This document shows positions 27,417-38,625 of a stretch of DNA of 57,396 nucleotides, piece after piece. This stretch comes from Hafnia alvei (GTDB lineage Bacteria; Pseudomonadota; Gammaproteobacteria; Enterobacterales; Enterobacteriaceae): the NCBI RefSeq assembly GCF_900095695.1, contig NZ_FMIQ01000021.1, positions 1-57,396 on the forward strand. Reading direction: 5' to 3'. Numbering within the stretch: the first letter of the stretch is position 1; the number at the start of each line of letters is the position of its first letter. The position numbers were made by a program, and so were the translations under genes. The notes beneath the pieces are model-generated. The model saw nothing but the letters and a program-made list of their open reading frames with translations, had not been told where the DNA came from and searched no databases.

Positions 27417-28147
27417 TAGCGACGCGCTTCCAACATCAGCTGTTTCATCGCACTCACGGCCTCAGGCAAACCACTCATCACCGCTCGACCAATAATACTG
27501 TGGCCGATATTCAGCTCATGCATTTCAGGTAATGCAGCAATCGGTAGGACGTTATGATAGGTCAAACCGTGGCCCGCATTCACTTTTAAGCCTCGTTCGT
27601 TGGCAAAACGCGCGGCTTGGGCAATGCGCTCAAATTCTGCCTGACGCTTTAGTTCGCATTCTGCATCGGCATAAGCACCGGTGTGAATTTCAATATAGGG
27701 CGCGCCAACGCTCACTGCGGCTTCAATTTGGCGCTGGTCGGGATCGATAAACAGCGATACCAAAATACCCGCCTGAGTTAGACGCTCCACGGCGACGGTC
27801 ATTTTATCCAACTGACCCGCAACGTCTAGCCCGCCTTCAGTCGTCACTTCTTGGCGTTTTTCAGGCACCAAGCAACAAAAATGCGGCTTCAATTCACAGG
27901 CAATATCGATCATCTCATCGGTAACCGCCATTTCCAGATTCATCCGCGTCTGAATAGTTTGGCGCAGCAAACGCACATCGCGATCGGTAATGTGACGGCG
28001 ATCTTCGCGCAGATGCACGGTGATCCCATCGGCCCCTGCTTGCTCAGCAATAAAAGCCGCTTGAACAGGGTCTGGATACTGGGTGCCACGCGCATTGCGC
28101 AGGGTTGCGATATGATCGATGTTGACGCCCAACAGTAAATCAGCCAT
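27416..28147 (-). CDS. pdxJ: Pyridoxine 5'-phosphate synthase PdxJ
   Basis: A 243-residue TIM-barrel enzyme that condenses 1-deoxyxylulose 5-phosphate with 3-amino-2-oxopropyl phosphate to pyridoxine 5'-phosphate. Conserved: [51 protein letters not shown] and [10 protein letters not shown] start at ATG 28147 (MADLLLGVN), preceded by AAGAGGA, giving exactly the E. coli length; an in-frame start 15 codons further up lacks support. Confidence 0.97.
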   Translation of the reverse strand: MADLLLGVNIDHIATLRNARGTQYPDPVQAAFIAEQAGADGITVHLREDRRHITDRDVRLLRQTIQTRMNLEMAVTDEMIDIACELKPHFCCLVPEKRQEVTTEGGLDVAGQLDKMTVAVERLTQAGILVSLFIDPDQRQIEAAVSVGAPYIEIHTGAYADAECELKRQAEFERIAQAARFANERGLKVNAGHGLTYHNVLPIAALPEMHELNIGHSIIGRAVMSGLPEAVSAMKQLMLEARR

Positions 28148-28278
28148 GACAAATCCTCTTAAGAAAACGTTTAAGTCAGAGATTACAGACAAAATAAGGC
28201 TTAGTTCGCATCAGTGTACACCGAACTTAGCGGGATAGGGTCAGACAGAATTATGGCGATGTAGGGGACAGTGAAATT

Positions 28279-29007
28279 TTAAGCTGAAGCCGGTTTAACA
28301 GGGCGTTTTCCAACAAATTGGCGAAACAGTTCACGGCTTTTTAGCGGTTTTCCGCCTAAATAGGGTTTCAGCGCCATACGCGTAAAACGTTTAGCCGCAC
28401 GCAGCGTGAGTGGATCAGGGAATCTACGTTCGGCCAACGCTTTTAAATCACGGCCGGTAAAGCTGAGCTGATCGACCAGCAAGCTGGCGATAAACCCTTT
28501 CTCTTCACGGTAGCGATAGGTCATCTCATCAGAGACCGGTTCGCCGCTGCCAGCGCAGTGCAGAAAATCGATGCCATAACCAAGATTACCCAGCAAAGCG
28601 AGCTCGAATTCACGCAGCGTATGCTCAGGAGAACCAACGGTTGCCGCCAAGTTTTGTAAACAGTTTAGGTAATCGAAGAATAACGAAGAGTAGTTGGTTT
28701 CCTGCTCAAGCACGCGGGAAACCAGCTCATTGACATATAAACCGCTATAGAGCGAAATGCCCGTCAGCGGTAGCCCTAACGAAACAGGCTCAGCATTACG
28801 TAGGGTTTTGACTTCCCCTTTCCCGCCCCAACGAACCAGCAGCGGCGTAAAAGGTTGTAACGCGCCTTTGAGGCTTGAGCGTTTGCTACGTGCGCCTTTC
28901 GCCAACAGACGAACACGTCCGTGCCCTTCAGTAAATAGGTCTAACAGGAGACTGGTTTCACTGTAGGGACGCCCATGTAACACAAATGCGCGTTGCCAAC
29001 CTTCCAT
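28279..29007 (-). CDS. recO: DNA repair protein RecO
   Basis: A 242-residue recombination mediator of the RecFOR pathway, same length as E. coli RecO. It binds DNA and SSB and loads RecA. The N-terminal OB fold ([21 protein letters not shown]) and helical C-terminal part ([15 protein letters not shown]) are typical; the zinc Cys cluster of some homologues is not complete here, as in E. coli. It follows era by 12 bases in the same operon. Confidence 0.96.
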   Translation of the reverse strand: MEGWQRAFVLHGRPYSETSLLLDLFTEGHGRVRLLAKGARSKRSSLKGALQPFTPLLVRWGGKGEVKTLRNAEPVSLGLPLTGISLYSGLYVNELVSRVLEQETNYSSLFFDYLNCLQNLAATVGSPEHTLREFELALLGNLGYGIDFLHCAGSGEPVSDEMTYRYREEKGFIASLLVDQLSFTGRDLKALAERRFPDPLTLRAAKRFTRMALKPYLGGKPLKSRELFRQFVGKRPVKPASA

Positions 29008-29019
29008 AGGCGCGATCTC

Positions 29020-30665
<1,646 letters not shown>

Positions 30666-30695
30666 TTAGCCAATCCAAAGCTGTTTCGTTTGCAG

Positions 30696-30716
30696 TGGCT
30701 TCCAGATCGGAAGCCA
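30696..30716 (-). promoter_or_regulatory. Hairpin in the rnc leader, possible RNase III autoregulation site
   Basis: TGGCTTCC (30696-30703) and GGAAGCCA (30709-30716) form a perfect 8-bp stem with a 5-base loop about 95 bases before rnc. In E. coli RNase III cuts a stem in the leader of its own operon. The wider gap 30603-30910 has no open frame and must hold the rnc promoter. Confidence 0.45.
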
Positions 30717-30864
30717 ACTTTTTATCGCTCGAAGGGGTATTCTACAACGACTGAAAATATAATGCTGCGGTAATATGCCTTATTCGCTGAAGTTGCCTAG
30801 CTATTAATGCAACGGAAATAAGTTTAGGCGCATATTTTAATGCTGGTTAAAACGTCACGCTGAT

Positions 30865-30896
30865 TTCACGCTGTAGGAAGATACCCACAGCGTGAA
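30865..30896 (-). terminator. Stem-loop after lepB
   Basis: TTCACGCTGT (30865-30874) pairs with ACAGCGTGAA (30887-30896), 10 bp with a 12-base loop, 14 bases after the lepB stop. On the minus strand a T4 run follows about 14 bases later. It may terminate or attenuate transcription between lepB and rnc. Confidence 0.55.
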
Positions 30897-30910
30897 TGAT
30901 AAGCAGGAAA

Positions 30911-31885
30911 TTAGTGAATTCCACCAATACGACTCAGGCGAACACCGGTTGGCCACTGACCTTCCTGTTTTTCAAAGCTCATCCAGATTGCCGTCGCTTT
31001 ACCAACGAGGTTCTGCTCAGGAACAAAGCCCCAATAACGGCTATCGGCGCTGTTATCGCGGTTGTCGCCCATCATGAAGTAATGACCTTCAGGTACTACC
31101 CAAACGCCCTGTGGCTGGCCCGGCTGACGGTAGTAACGTGACATTATGTCCTGCGCCTGAGGCACTGTCATAATACGATGAGTAACGGTACCCAGCGTTT
31201 CTTTTCGCTCGCTCATGCGGTATCCATCATCCACGTTTTGATCCAACGGGATTTGGAAGAAGCCACTGCTGGCCTCGCCATTACCCATTTGGCCAAAGGT
31301 CTGTACCCATTCGCTTGGCTCAGCCGCGCTGTAGGTAATGGGCAATAACTTGTCGCAGTTCTGCCCTGTTTGGCAGGCAGGGTAAACCGTGACTTCTTTA
31401 CTGTATGGATCGTAAGTCACTTTATCGCCCGGCAAGCCGATAGCACGCTTGATATAGTCCAAACGTGGATCCAGTGGATATTTAAATACCACGATATCGC
31501 CGCGTTTAGGATGTCCGGTTGGAATAATCGTGTGCTGCGCTACAGGTTCTTTAATTCCATAGGCAAACTTTTCTACCAGAATGAAATCGCCGATCAACAG
31601 CGTCGGCATCATTGAACCTGATGGGATCTGGAAAGGCTCATATATAAATGAGCGGATAATCAGAACCAGCGCTAAAACAGGGAAAACGGAAACACAGGTT
31701 TCAATCCAACCTGACGTTTTCACAGCCTCTTTAGCGGTCTGTTTATCTAAACCGTCAACCGTTTGGGCGTTAATCGCCGCGATCTTGGCCCGACGCGCCG
31801 GAGCCAACTTGAAACGGTCGATACACCAAATCACCCCGGTAACCAACGTTGCAATCACCAGAATTAGAGCGAACATATTGGCCAT
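30911..31885 (-). CDS. lepB: Signal peptidase I
   Basis: A 324-residue inner-membrane serine protease (same length as E. coli LepB) that removes signal peptides of secreted proteins. Two N-terminal TM helices (about 4-22 and 60-78), then the periplasmic catalytic region with nucleophile Ser in QIPSGSMMPTLL (near 90) and general-base Lys in DYIKRAIGLPGDKV (near 145). The C-terminal GDNRDNSADSRYWG box is intact. It sits between lepA and rnc as usual. Confidence 0.98.
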   Translation of the reverse strand: MANMFALILVIATLVTGVIWCIDRFKLAPARRAKIAAINAQTVDGLDKQTAKEAVKTSGWIETCVSVFPVLALVLIIRSFIYEPFQIPSGSMMPTLLIGDFILVEKFAYGIKEPVAQHTIIPTGHPKRGDIVVFKYPLDPRLDYIKRAIGLPGDKVTYDPYSKEVTVYPACQTGQNCDKLLPITYSAAEPSEWVQTFGQMGNGEASSGFFQIPLDQNVDDGYRMSERKETLGTVTHRIMTVPQAQDIMSRYYRQPGQPQGVWVVPEGHYFMMGDNRDNSADSRYWGFVPEQNLVGKATAIWMSFEKQEGQWPTGVRLSRIGGIH

Positions 31886-31966
31886 GCCAATAACTCCTTA
31901 AATAACCCCGAGACTTCAAACTTAACTGCGTTGAAATCTATTTGGGCATAAGCCTCTCAATGATAA

Positions 31967-31986
31967 CGGCACCTCAATCGGTGCCG
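31967..31986. repeat. Stem-loop between lepA and lepB
   Basis: CGGCACC (31967-31973) and GGTGCCG (31980-31986), loop of 6 bases, just behind the lepA stop on the minus strand. No T-run follows; it may moderate readthrough into lepB. Confidence 0.4.
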
Positions 31987-32000
31987 CTCATCATAGAACT

Positions 32001-33794
32001 TTAGTCTTTACCTACATGCAGAATGGCCAAGAAGGCTTCCTGCGGCAGTTCGACGTTACCGACCTGCTTCATACGTTTCTTACCGTCTTTCTGCTTCTGC
32101 AGCAGCTTTTTCTTACGGCTGACGTCGCCGCCGTAACACTTAGCAAGAACGTTTTTACGCAGTTGCTTAACCGTTGCACGTGCAATGATCTGATTCCCAA
32201 TAGCCGCTTGAATCGCAATATCAAACTGCTGGCGCGGGATCAGTTCTTTCATTTTTTCAACCAGTTCACGACCACGATACTGCGCGTTGTCGCGATGAGT
32301 GATCAGTGCTAACGCATCCACACGTTCGTTGTTGATTAACACATCAACACGAACCATGTCAGACGGCTGGAAACGCTTGAAGCTGTAGTCCAGCGACGCA
32401 TAACCACGCGATGTAGACTTGAGGCGGTCGAAGAAATCGAGCACCACTTCTGCCATCGGTATTTCATAGGTGAGCGCAACCTGATTGCCGTGATAAACCA
32501 TATTAGTCTGAACACCACGCTTCTCAATACAAAGCGTAATAACGTTACCAAGGTACTCTTGTGGTAACAGCATATGACATTCAGCGATCGGCTCACGCAG
32601 CTCTTCGATATTGTTGATTGGCGGCAGCTTAGACGGGCTATCAACGAAGATCTCTTCACCACTGGTCGTTTGGATCTGATACACAACCGTCGGTGCCGTT
32701 GTGATCAAGTCTAGATCGTATTCACGTTCCAGACGCTCCTGAATGATCTCCATGTGCAATAAGCCCAAGAAACCACAGCGGAAGCCGAAGCCCAGCGCGG
32801 TTGATGTTTCTGGCTCGTAGAACAGGGACGCATCGTTCAGGCTTAATTTGCCCAGCGCATCACGGAAAGCTTCGTAGTCATCAGAGCTTACAGGGAACAG
32901 ACCTGCATAAACCTGAGGTTTTACTTTTTTGAAGCCCGGCAGAGATTTTTCAGCTGGGTTACGCGCCAGCGTCAAGGTATCGCCTACGGGTGCGCCGTGG
33001 ATGTCTTTAATCGCACACACCAACCAGCCTACTTCGCCGCAGTTTAGTACGTCGCGGTCGATCTGCTTCGGCGTGAAGATGCCAAGACGGTCAGCGTTAT
33101 AGGCCTGACCGGTACTCATCACCTTCACTTTCTCGCCTTTACGCAGCGAGCCGTTTTTAATACGAATCAAAGAAACCACGCCCAGATAGTTATCGAACCA
33201 TGAGTCGATAATCAGCGCCTGTAATGGGCCTTCTGGGTCACCTTCCGGTGCAGGGATATCGCGAACTAGGCGTTCAAGCACTTCAGGAACACCAACGCCG
33301 GTTTTTGCTGAGCAGCGCACAGCATCCATCGCGTCGATACCTACGATATCTTCAATCTCCTGAGCAGCCCGGTCGGGATCGGCCGCTGGCAGGTCAATTT
33401 TGTTCAGTACAGGAACAACTTCCAGATCCATTTCCATGGCTGTATAGCAGTTCGCCAGTGTCTGAGCTTCAACGCCTTGGCCTGCGTCCACCACCAGCAA
33501 TGCACCTTCACACGCCGCCAGAGAACGAGAAACCTCATAAGAGAAGTCAACGTGTCCTGGAGTATCGATGAAGTTCAGCTGATAAGTTTCCCCATCCAGT
33601 GCTTTATAGTCGAGCGTTACGCTCTGCGCTTTAATAGTGATGCCACGCTCACGCTCCAGATCCATAGAATCCAGAACTTGCGCTGCCATTTCACGGTCAG
33701 TCAAACCGCCACAAATCTGAATAATACGGTCAGACAGTGTCGACTTACCGTGGTCAATATGTGCGATAATGGAGAAATTTCGTATACGCTTCAT
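32001..33794 (-). CDS. lepA: Elongation factor 4 (LepA)
   Basis: A 597-residue translational GTPase that assists ribosome assembly and initiation fidelity or back-translocation. G motifs: [29 protein letters not shown] and [13 protein letters not shown]-like domains II, III and V follow, then the LepA-specific C-terminal domain ([21 protein letters not shown]). It is followed by lepB in the same direction, the E. coli order. Confidence 0.98.
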   Translation of the reverse strand: MKRIRNFSIIAHIDHGKSTLSDRIIQICGGLTDREMAAQVLDSMDLERERGITIKAQSVTLDYKALDGETYQLNFIDTPGHVDFSYEVSRSLAACEGALLVVDAGQGVEAQTLANCYTAMEMDLEVVPVLNKIDLPAADPDRAAQEIEDIVGIDAMDAVRCSAKTGVGVPEVLERLVRDIPAPEGDPEGPLQALIIDSWFDNYLGVVSLIRIKNGSLRKGEKVKVMSTGQAYNADRLGIFTPKQIDRDVLNCGEVGWLVCAIKDIHGAPVGDTLTLARNPAEKSLPGFKKVKPQVYAGLFPVSSDDYEAFRDALGKLSLNDASLFYEPETSTALGFGFRCGFLGLLHMEIIQERLEREYDLDLITTAPTVVYQIQTTSGEEIFVDSPSKLPPINNIEELREPIAECHMLLPQEYLGNVITLCIEKRGVQTNMVYHGNQVALTYEIPMAEVVLDFFDRLKSTSRGYASLDYSFKRFQPSDMVRVDVLINNERVDALALITHRDNAQYRGRELVEKMKELIPRQQFDIAIQAAIGNQIIARATVKQLRKNVLAKCYGGDVSRKKKLLQKQKDGKKRMKQVGNVELPQEAFLAILHVGKD

Positions 33795-33926
33795 TATTAA
33801 GATATTTTGCCTGATGATTTCTAGATTACTCGCCTAAGGACACACTGATGGGTTCAAAGCGATGGTTTAACGTTTGGCGGTATTTTGCCAGATTCGATGC
33901 ATTCTACACATCGAACCCAGTAAAAC

Positions 33927-34391
33927 CTAGATATTCGTGGGGGTGCGGATCATGGATGGAGGCAAACCTACCTGCAAAACGATCGGCTGATAATCTTGCC
34001 GGTCACTTAGTTTTTTCGCCTTAAATCGCGCAAACATGAAACCAGCACCAGCGCCAACCAATGCGCCTAACGCAGCCCATGCATCAGAATGCATAAATGA
34101 CTGCCCCACGCCACCGCCAACGATAAGGCCGAGCAATGGCGTGAGATAGACTAACACCGCAGAACGCAGCAGATTGGCTTCAGTAATACCAATCTCAACT
34201 TTTTGTCCTGGTTCTAACGGTTGAGCAATTTCAACCTGAAGCTGATGCTGCGACTGAGGATTGATTTTATTCAACACCGCCGTACCGCAGGTGTTTTTCG
34301 CCCCGCAAGAACCGCAGCCAGAGCGCTGCTCACAGTTTAGCGTAGCGATACCCTGTTGCCAGGATGCCACCGTTGCCCATTCACGCATCAT
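33927..34391 (-). CDS. rseC: SoxR-reducing / sigma-E regulatory protein RseC
   Basis: A 154-residue inner-membrane protein (E. coli 159). The N-terminal part has four Cys (LNCEQRSGCGSCGAKNTCG) that can hold an iron-sulfur cluster, followed by two TM helices (VLVYLTPLLGLIVGGGVG and ALGALVGAGAGFMFA). In E. coli it takes part in reducing SoxR and mildly affects sigma-E. Its start overlaps the rseB stop by four bases. Confidence 0.95.
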   Translation of the reverse strand: MMREWATVASWQQGIATLNCEQRSGCGSCGAKNTCGTAVLNKINPQSQHQLQVEIAQPLEPGQKVEIGITEANLLRSAVLVYLTPLLGLIVGGGVGQSFMHSDAWAALGALVGAGAGFMFARFKAKKLSDRQDYQPIVLQVGLPPSMIRTPTNI

Positions 34392-35350
34392 GATTTACGA
34401 CCATTGAGCGTAATGCTGTTTGCAACACGTTTAGCCGTTGACGGTGGTAATTCTCCGACGACGGTAATATCAGTATTGTTGCGCGTTTCGGTGTGAATGG
34501 TACGACGCCCTTGGCGCAAGAATTGCTCACTCACCGCAGCACCAGCAGCGGCGCTGCTGATATTGACAGAGAAACTAAACAACCCATCGCTATACAAGCG
34601 TGACTCTACAGGCTCAGAGAGTGAAGGCAAAGTACGACGACTGCGTGAAACCTCTTTGAAACCCTGCGGGAGCCAAGACGTTTGCCAGTTGAAGTTAACC
34701 TTATCCGTTGCAGGTAATTTCAGCAACGGTGGTAGCGTGAGCTGAGCTAGGCTCGCCATCGCAGCGCTAACCTGATCGCCAACCGTAAAGGAGATCACAC
34801 GGAATTGTTCTAACGTTTCGCCATCACGATCTAATAGATCGACTCGCAAAGGCAATTTCGAACTTTCGTCAATCCATACGATATAGCTAAAGCGCAAACC
34901 ATCACGCGATACGATGCGGATCACCTCACATGGGCGATCGGCTACGCGGGTTCTACCGACGGAGATAAAGTTATAATACTGACTCAGTTGTTTAATATCG
35001 GAGAAAATTATCGATGGCAACGCATCAACAATGTGATCGCCGTTGAGCGTAAATGGCTCAAGCCCGGGCTCAAAATAACTGATTTCATTGCCACGCAGTA
35101 ATACCTCACGGCGCGGGCCATCCATCTGCAAGAGCTGAGATAACAACTGATTATTAGAAATGGCATGACGATAGCGTAACGACTCAATCCCCTGCTTGGT
35201 GATATTGATATACGCTAACTCATAATTGAGTGACTGACTGGCGCCATTCATTTGTTGCAACATCGCCTCAGACGAATCTTGCGCTGAGGCGATATTAGAA
35301 ACAAATAGGCTACCAGCGAATACGCTGATGGCGAACCAAAGTTGCTTCAT
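34388..35350 (-). CDS. rseB: Sigma-E regulatory protein RseB
   Basis: A 320-residue periplasmic protein with a Sec signal peptide (cut after ASA near residue 23). It binds RseA and shields it from DegS, and senses lipopolysaccharide or mislocalised lipoproteins. The large N-terminal LolA/LolB-like domain and smaller C-terminal domain fit the family length (E. coli 318). Its ATG overlaps the rseA stop by one base. Confidence 0.96.
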   Translation of the reverse strand: MKQLWFAISVFAGSLFVSNIASAQDSSEAMLQQMNGASQSLNYELAYINITKQGIESLRYRHAISNNQLLSQLLQMDGPRREVLLRGNEISYFEPGLEPFTLNGDHIVDALPSIIFSDIKQLSQYYNFISVGRTRVADRPCEVIRIVSRDGLRFSYIVWIDESSKLPLRVDLLDRDGETLEQFRVISFTVGDQVSAAMASLAQLTLPPLLKLPATDKVNFNWQTSWLPQGFKEVSRSRRTLPSLSEPVESRLYSDGLFSFSVNISSAAAGAAVSEQFLRQGRRTIHTETRNNTDITVVGELPPSTAKRVANSITLNGRKS

Positions 35351-35994
35351 TACTGCTGCTGAGTTCCTAATGACAGAGTTCCTGGCACCTGAACTGACGC
35401 CTGAGTATTACCATTGTCCATTTGCAACTGTTCGGTATGCAGGCGGCGTTGCAGTTCATAATCCTGCAAAATCGCATTAATGCGTTTACGCTGCTGCTGA
35501 ACCTGCTGCTGTCCATTGGCGTTGCTGCTCTCATTAGGAACACCAAAACTTACTGGAGAAGCTTGGCCGCCCATAGGTAACGTGTTGAATGCAGGAGCAT
35601 CCGAATCACTTACGCCACCGACTGGCTGATTATACTGCTGCACACCCACCAGCACCGCGAGAGAAACGCAGGCCGCAATACCGATTTGGGTGATTTGACT
35701 GGCCCAAGGACGAACCTTGTTCCAAAACGGCATATTTTTCCAGCTATGTGGTTGAGGCTGGGATTCGGGAATTGCATTGGGAACCAAGCGAACTGGTTCA
35801 TCATCAAGCGCCGCGGCAATACGATCGGAGATATCAAAATCAATAGCGTCGCTCACGTCACCGCGCAGGGTGTCACGTATCAGGTGATAGCTCTTCCACG
35901 TTTGTTGAAGCGCATCGTCTTTACCCAGTGAACCAAGCAGTTCACTGTCCAGCACTTCACCATCCATCAGAGCCGAAAGTTGTTCTTTCTGCAT
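35350..35994 (-). CDS. rseA: Anti-sigma-E factor RseA
   Basis: A 214-residue single-pass membrane protein (E. coli 216). The cytoplasmic N-terminus (MQKEQLSALMDGEVLDSELL) binds sigma-E; a TM helix lies near 103-120 (IGIAACVSLAVLVGVQQ); the periplasmic tail ends TLSLGTQQQ, with the Gln-rich region bound by RseB. DegS and RseP cut it under envelope stress. I start at ATG 35994 as in E. coli; an in-frame ATG at 36021, two bases after the rpoE stop, would add nine residues. Confidence 0.96.
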   Translation of the reverse strand: MQKEQLSALMDGEVLDSELLGSLGKDDALQQTWKSYHLIRDTLRGDVSDAIDFDISDRIAAALDDEPVRLVPNAIPESQPQPHSWKNMPFWNKVRPWASQITQIGIAACVSLAVLVGVQQYNQPVGGVSDSDAPAFNTLPMGGQASPVSFGVPNESSNANGQQQVQQQRKRINAILQDYELQRRLHTEQLQMDNGNTQASVQVPGTLSLGTQQQ

Positions 35995-36023
35995 GCCTAA
36001 ATACCCTTCCTGTGCCCGCATAA

Positions 36024-36599
36024 TTAACGCTGTATCAGCGGTTGAACTTTATTATCGATCGCTTCCCTCGCCCGGAAAATACGAGAACGTACCGTTCCAA
36101 CCGGACAATCCATGATGGCGGCTATCTCTTCGTAGCTTAAACCATCCAATTCTCTAAGGGTGATTGCCATACGCAAATCCTCAGGAAGAGACTCTATGGT
36201 TCGGAAAACAATCTGCTTCAGTTCATCTGACAACATTAAGTTCTCAGGGTTCGAAATTTCTTTCAATGCACCCGCACTTTCGAAGTTTTCTGCCTCACTG
36301 GCATCAACATCGCTTGATGGCGGACGTCTCCCCTGAGCAACCAGGTAATTTTTTGCTGTGTTTACAGCAATACGATAAAGCCAGGTGTAAAAAGCACTCT
36401 CGCCGCGGAAAGACTCCAACGCACGATAAGCTTTGATGAACGATTCCTGCACGACATCAGGAACATCGCCTGATGGAACGTAGCGGGATACGAGACTCGC
36501 AACTTTATGCTGATAGCGAACTACCAGTAAGTTAAAAGCCTTCTTATCTCCTTTCTGGACTCGCTCGACCAGCACCTGATCCGTTAACTGCTCGCTCAT
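36024..36599 (-). CDS. rpoE: RNA polymerase sigma-E factor RpoE
   Basis: A 191-residue ECF sigma factor for the envelope-stress regulon, identical in length to E. coli. Region 2 (RVQKGDKKAFNLLVVRYQHK, PDVVQESFIKAYRAL, YTWLYRIAVNTAKNYL) and region 4 (LRELDGLSYEEIAAIMDCPVG, TVRSRIFRAREAI) are nearly unchanged. Start ATG 36599 is preceded by GGAGAG. It heads the rpoE-rseABC operon and has a sigma-E promoter at 36686-36713, so it activates itself. Confidence 0.98.
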   Translation of the reverse strand: MSEQLTDQVLVERVQKGDKKAFNLLVVRYQHKVASLVSRYVPSGDVPDVVQESFIKAYRALESFRGESAFYTWLYRIAVNTAKNYLVAQGRRPPSSDVDASEAENFESAGALKEISNPENLMLSDELKQIVFRTIESLPEDLRMAITLRELDGLSYEEIAAIMDCPVGTVRSRIFRAREAIDNKVQPLIQR

Positions 36600-36615
36600 C
36601 CGAGGTAATCTCTCC

Positions 36616-36744
36616 TCAAATCTCTCTCCACGCATGAAAAAATAGTACTGCCAGTTGTCTCAATCGATCCTGAGCAAGCACTAGCTTAGAGTTCATACGT
36701 ACTAAAAAGTTCCGTACGATGCTGTTTTTATATTCGTTGTTCAT
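36616..36744 (-). CDS. Possible rpoE leader peptide (RseD-like)
   Basis: A 42-residue frame (MNNEYKNSIVRNF ... FFHAWREI) whose TGA (36616-36618) overlaps the rpoE ribosome site GAGGAGAG, 16 bases before the rpoE ATG. E. coli has a leader ORF (rseD) coupled to rpoE translation. I cannot confirm homology by sequence. The sigma-E promoter lies inside this frame, so only transcripts from promoters further upstream would carry it whole. Its own ribosome site is weak. Confidence 0.3.
   Translation of the reverse strand: MNNEYKNSIVRNFLVRMNSKLVLAQDRLRQLAVLFFHAWREI
36686..36713 (-). promoter_or_regulatory. Sigma-E-dependent promoter of rpoE
   Basis: On the minus strand GGAACTT (36713-36707), a 16-base spacer and TCTAA (36690-36686) match the sigma-E consensus exactly. 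The predicted start leaves a leader of about 80 bases. Confidence 0.9.
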
Positions 36745-36813
36745 TAACCGTGCATTTACACGTTGGCATAGGCTAACATGATTTTCACTTTTCAGCTGCA
36801 CACACCACAACCT

Positions 36814-38415
36814 ATGCAATCAAATTCAGAGCATTTTAACGATGTATTGATTATCGGTAGCGGAGCTGCCGGACTTTCACTCGCCTTACGTCTTGCCGAT
36901 CACTGCAAAGTGACCGTTTTAAGCAAAGGTCCCTTTAATGAGGGGGCCACGTTCTATGCCCAAGGCGGTATCGCCGCAGTCTTTGATGAAACCGACAGCA
37001 TCGAATCGCACGTGCAGGATACCCTGATCGCGGGTGCTGGGCTGTGTGATCCCTCAGCGGTTGAATTTATTGCTCGTAACGCAAAGGATTGCGTGCAGTG
37101 GCTCATCGACCAGGGCGTGCTGTTTGATACTGAAATGAGCCCCGCTGGCGAATCTCGTTACCATCTAACTCGCGAAGGCGGTCATAGCCATCGCCGTATC
37201 CTGCATAGCGCAGATGCAACGGGTAAAGAAGTAGAGACCACTTTAGTACAGAAAGCAAATGCGCATCCTAACATCCGCGTTTGCGAGCGATACAACGCCG
37301 TCGATCTAATTACATCAAAAAAAATCGGCTTACCGGGTACCCAACGCGTGGTAGGTGCCTATGTCTGGAACCGTGAACTCGAACGCGTTGAAACTCTGCG
37401 CGCTCGCACAGTGGTATTAGCTACCGGCGGTGCTGCAAAAGTCTATCAATACACCACCAACCCTGATATCTCTTCAGGAGACGGCATTGCTATGGCATGG
37501 CGCGCCGGTTGTCGTATTGCCAACTTAGAATTTAACCAATTCCACCCCACCTGTTTGTACCACCCGCAGGCGAGAAACTTTCTATTAACCGAGGCCTTGC
37601 GTGGCGAAGGCGCATTCCTCAAACGCCCTGACGGCTCACGGTTTATGCCAGACTTTGACGAACGCGGCGAACTTGCGCCGCGTGATATCGTTGCTCGCGC
37701 CATTGACCACGAAATGAAGCGTCTTGGCGCAGACTGCATGTATTTGGATATTAGTCATAAACCGGCAGACTTCATCACGCAGCACTTCCCTATGATCTAT
37801 GAAAAACTGATGGATTTAGGTTTAGACCTCACCAAAGAGCCGATCCCGATTGTGCCTGCCGCGCACTATACCTGCGGCGGCGTAATGGTTGATCATCAAG
37901 GAAGAACTGATTTAGAAGGGTTATATGCCATTGGCGAAGTCAGCTATACCGGCCTGCACGGTGCCAACCGAATGGCGTCTAACTCACTGTTAGAATGCGT
38001 GGTATATGCTTGGTCGGCATCGCAGGATATTCTGCAACGCCTACCGCAAACCAGCCTCGCACCGCGTCTACCCGAATGGGATGATAGCCGGGTTTACAAC
38101 TCAGATGAACGCGTAGTGATCCAACATAACTGGCACGAACTGCGTTTGTTTATGTGGGATTACGTAGGCATTGTGCGAACCACCAAACGCTTGGAACGCG
38201 CGCTGCGCCGCATCCAAATGCTTCAACAGGAAATCGACGAGTATTACGCCAATTTCCGCATCTCAAACAATTTGTTAGAACTGAGAAACTTAGTGCAGGT
38301 TGCTGAGCTCATTGTACGCTGCGCCATGGAACGCAAAGAAAGCCGCGGCCTGCATTACACGCTGGATTATCCAGACCTTTTAGAGAACTCTCAGCCAACG
38401 ATTTTACAGCCTTAG
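36814..38415 (+). CDS. nadB: L-aspartate oxidase NadB
   Basis: A 533-residue FAD enzyme that oxidises L-aspartate to iminoaspartate, the first step of NAD synthesis, with oxygen or fumarate as acceptor. FAD motif [17 protein letters not shown], then [15 protein letters not shown] and the catalytic Arg region [12 protein letters not shown] choose ATG 36814 because the distance to [11 protein letters not shown] equals that in E. coli NadB; an in-frame ATG at 36778 would add 12 residues, and neither has a strong ribosome site. It diverges from rpoE, as in E. coli. Confidence 0.96.
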   Translation: MQSNSEHFNDVLIIGSGAAGLSLALRLADHCKVTVLSKGPFNEGATFYAQGGIAAVFDETDSIESHVQDTLIAGAGLCDPSAVEFIARNAKDCVQWLIDQGVLFDTEMSPAGESRYHLTREGGHSHRRILHSADATGKEVETTLVQKANAHPNIRVCERYNAVDLITSKKIGLPGTQRVVGAYVWNRELERVETLRARTVVLATGGAAKVYQYTTNPDISSGDGIAMAWRAGCRIANLEFNQFHPTCLYHPQARNFLLTEALRGEGAFLKRPDGSRFMPDFDERGELAPRDIVARAIDHEMKRLGADCMYLDISHKPADFITQHFPMIYEKLMDLGLDLTKEPIPIVPAAHYTCGGVMVDHQGRTDLEGLYAIGEVSYTGLHGANRMASNSLLECVVYAWSASQDILQRLPQTSLAPRLPEWDDSRVYNSDERVVIQHNWHELRLFMWDYVGIVRTTKRLERALRRIQMLQQEIDEYYANFRISNNLLELRNLVQVAELIVRCAMERKESRGLHYTLDYPDLLENSQPTILQP

Positions 38416-38451
38416 AGAATCATCAACGTTAGCGGCAATGCCGTAGAAACT

Positions 38452-38612
38452 AAAAAAGCCCTATTGGGTAATGCTGGTAACTTAAGCATGATTTTAGGGA
38501 AAGTACACCGATGGGGTCGTAGCAGCTTTAGCTGCCGGAGCGCCCCGCGGTGTGCTAGCCCCGTGTATCTCGATCTCATAAACGATCTGCATTACCCCTA
38601 TTGGGCCTTTTT
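38452..38612. repeat. 161-base structured inverted-repeat element between convergent nadB and trmN6
   Basis: Left arm AAAAAAGCCCTATTGGGTAATGC split as 38452-38457 (A6) and 38458-38474; right arm 38589-38612 (GCATTACCCC ... GGGCC then T6) is nearly its reverse complement. Inside are nested helices: GTACACCG (38503-38510) with CGGTGTGC (38548-38555), GGGG (38513-38516) with CCCC (38543-38546), and GCAGC-TTTA-GCTGC (38522-38535). A-run and T-run flanks suit a two-way terminator, but the length and nesting fit a structured RNA or a MITE-like insert. No open frame. Confidence 0.65.
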
Positions 38613-38625
38613 CATGTCCTAACCC

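Noticed and set aside
36778-36813. Longer NadB start
   Set aside because: It adds 12 residues absent in E. coli and has no better ribosome site.
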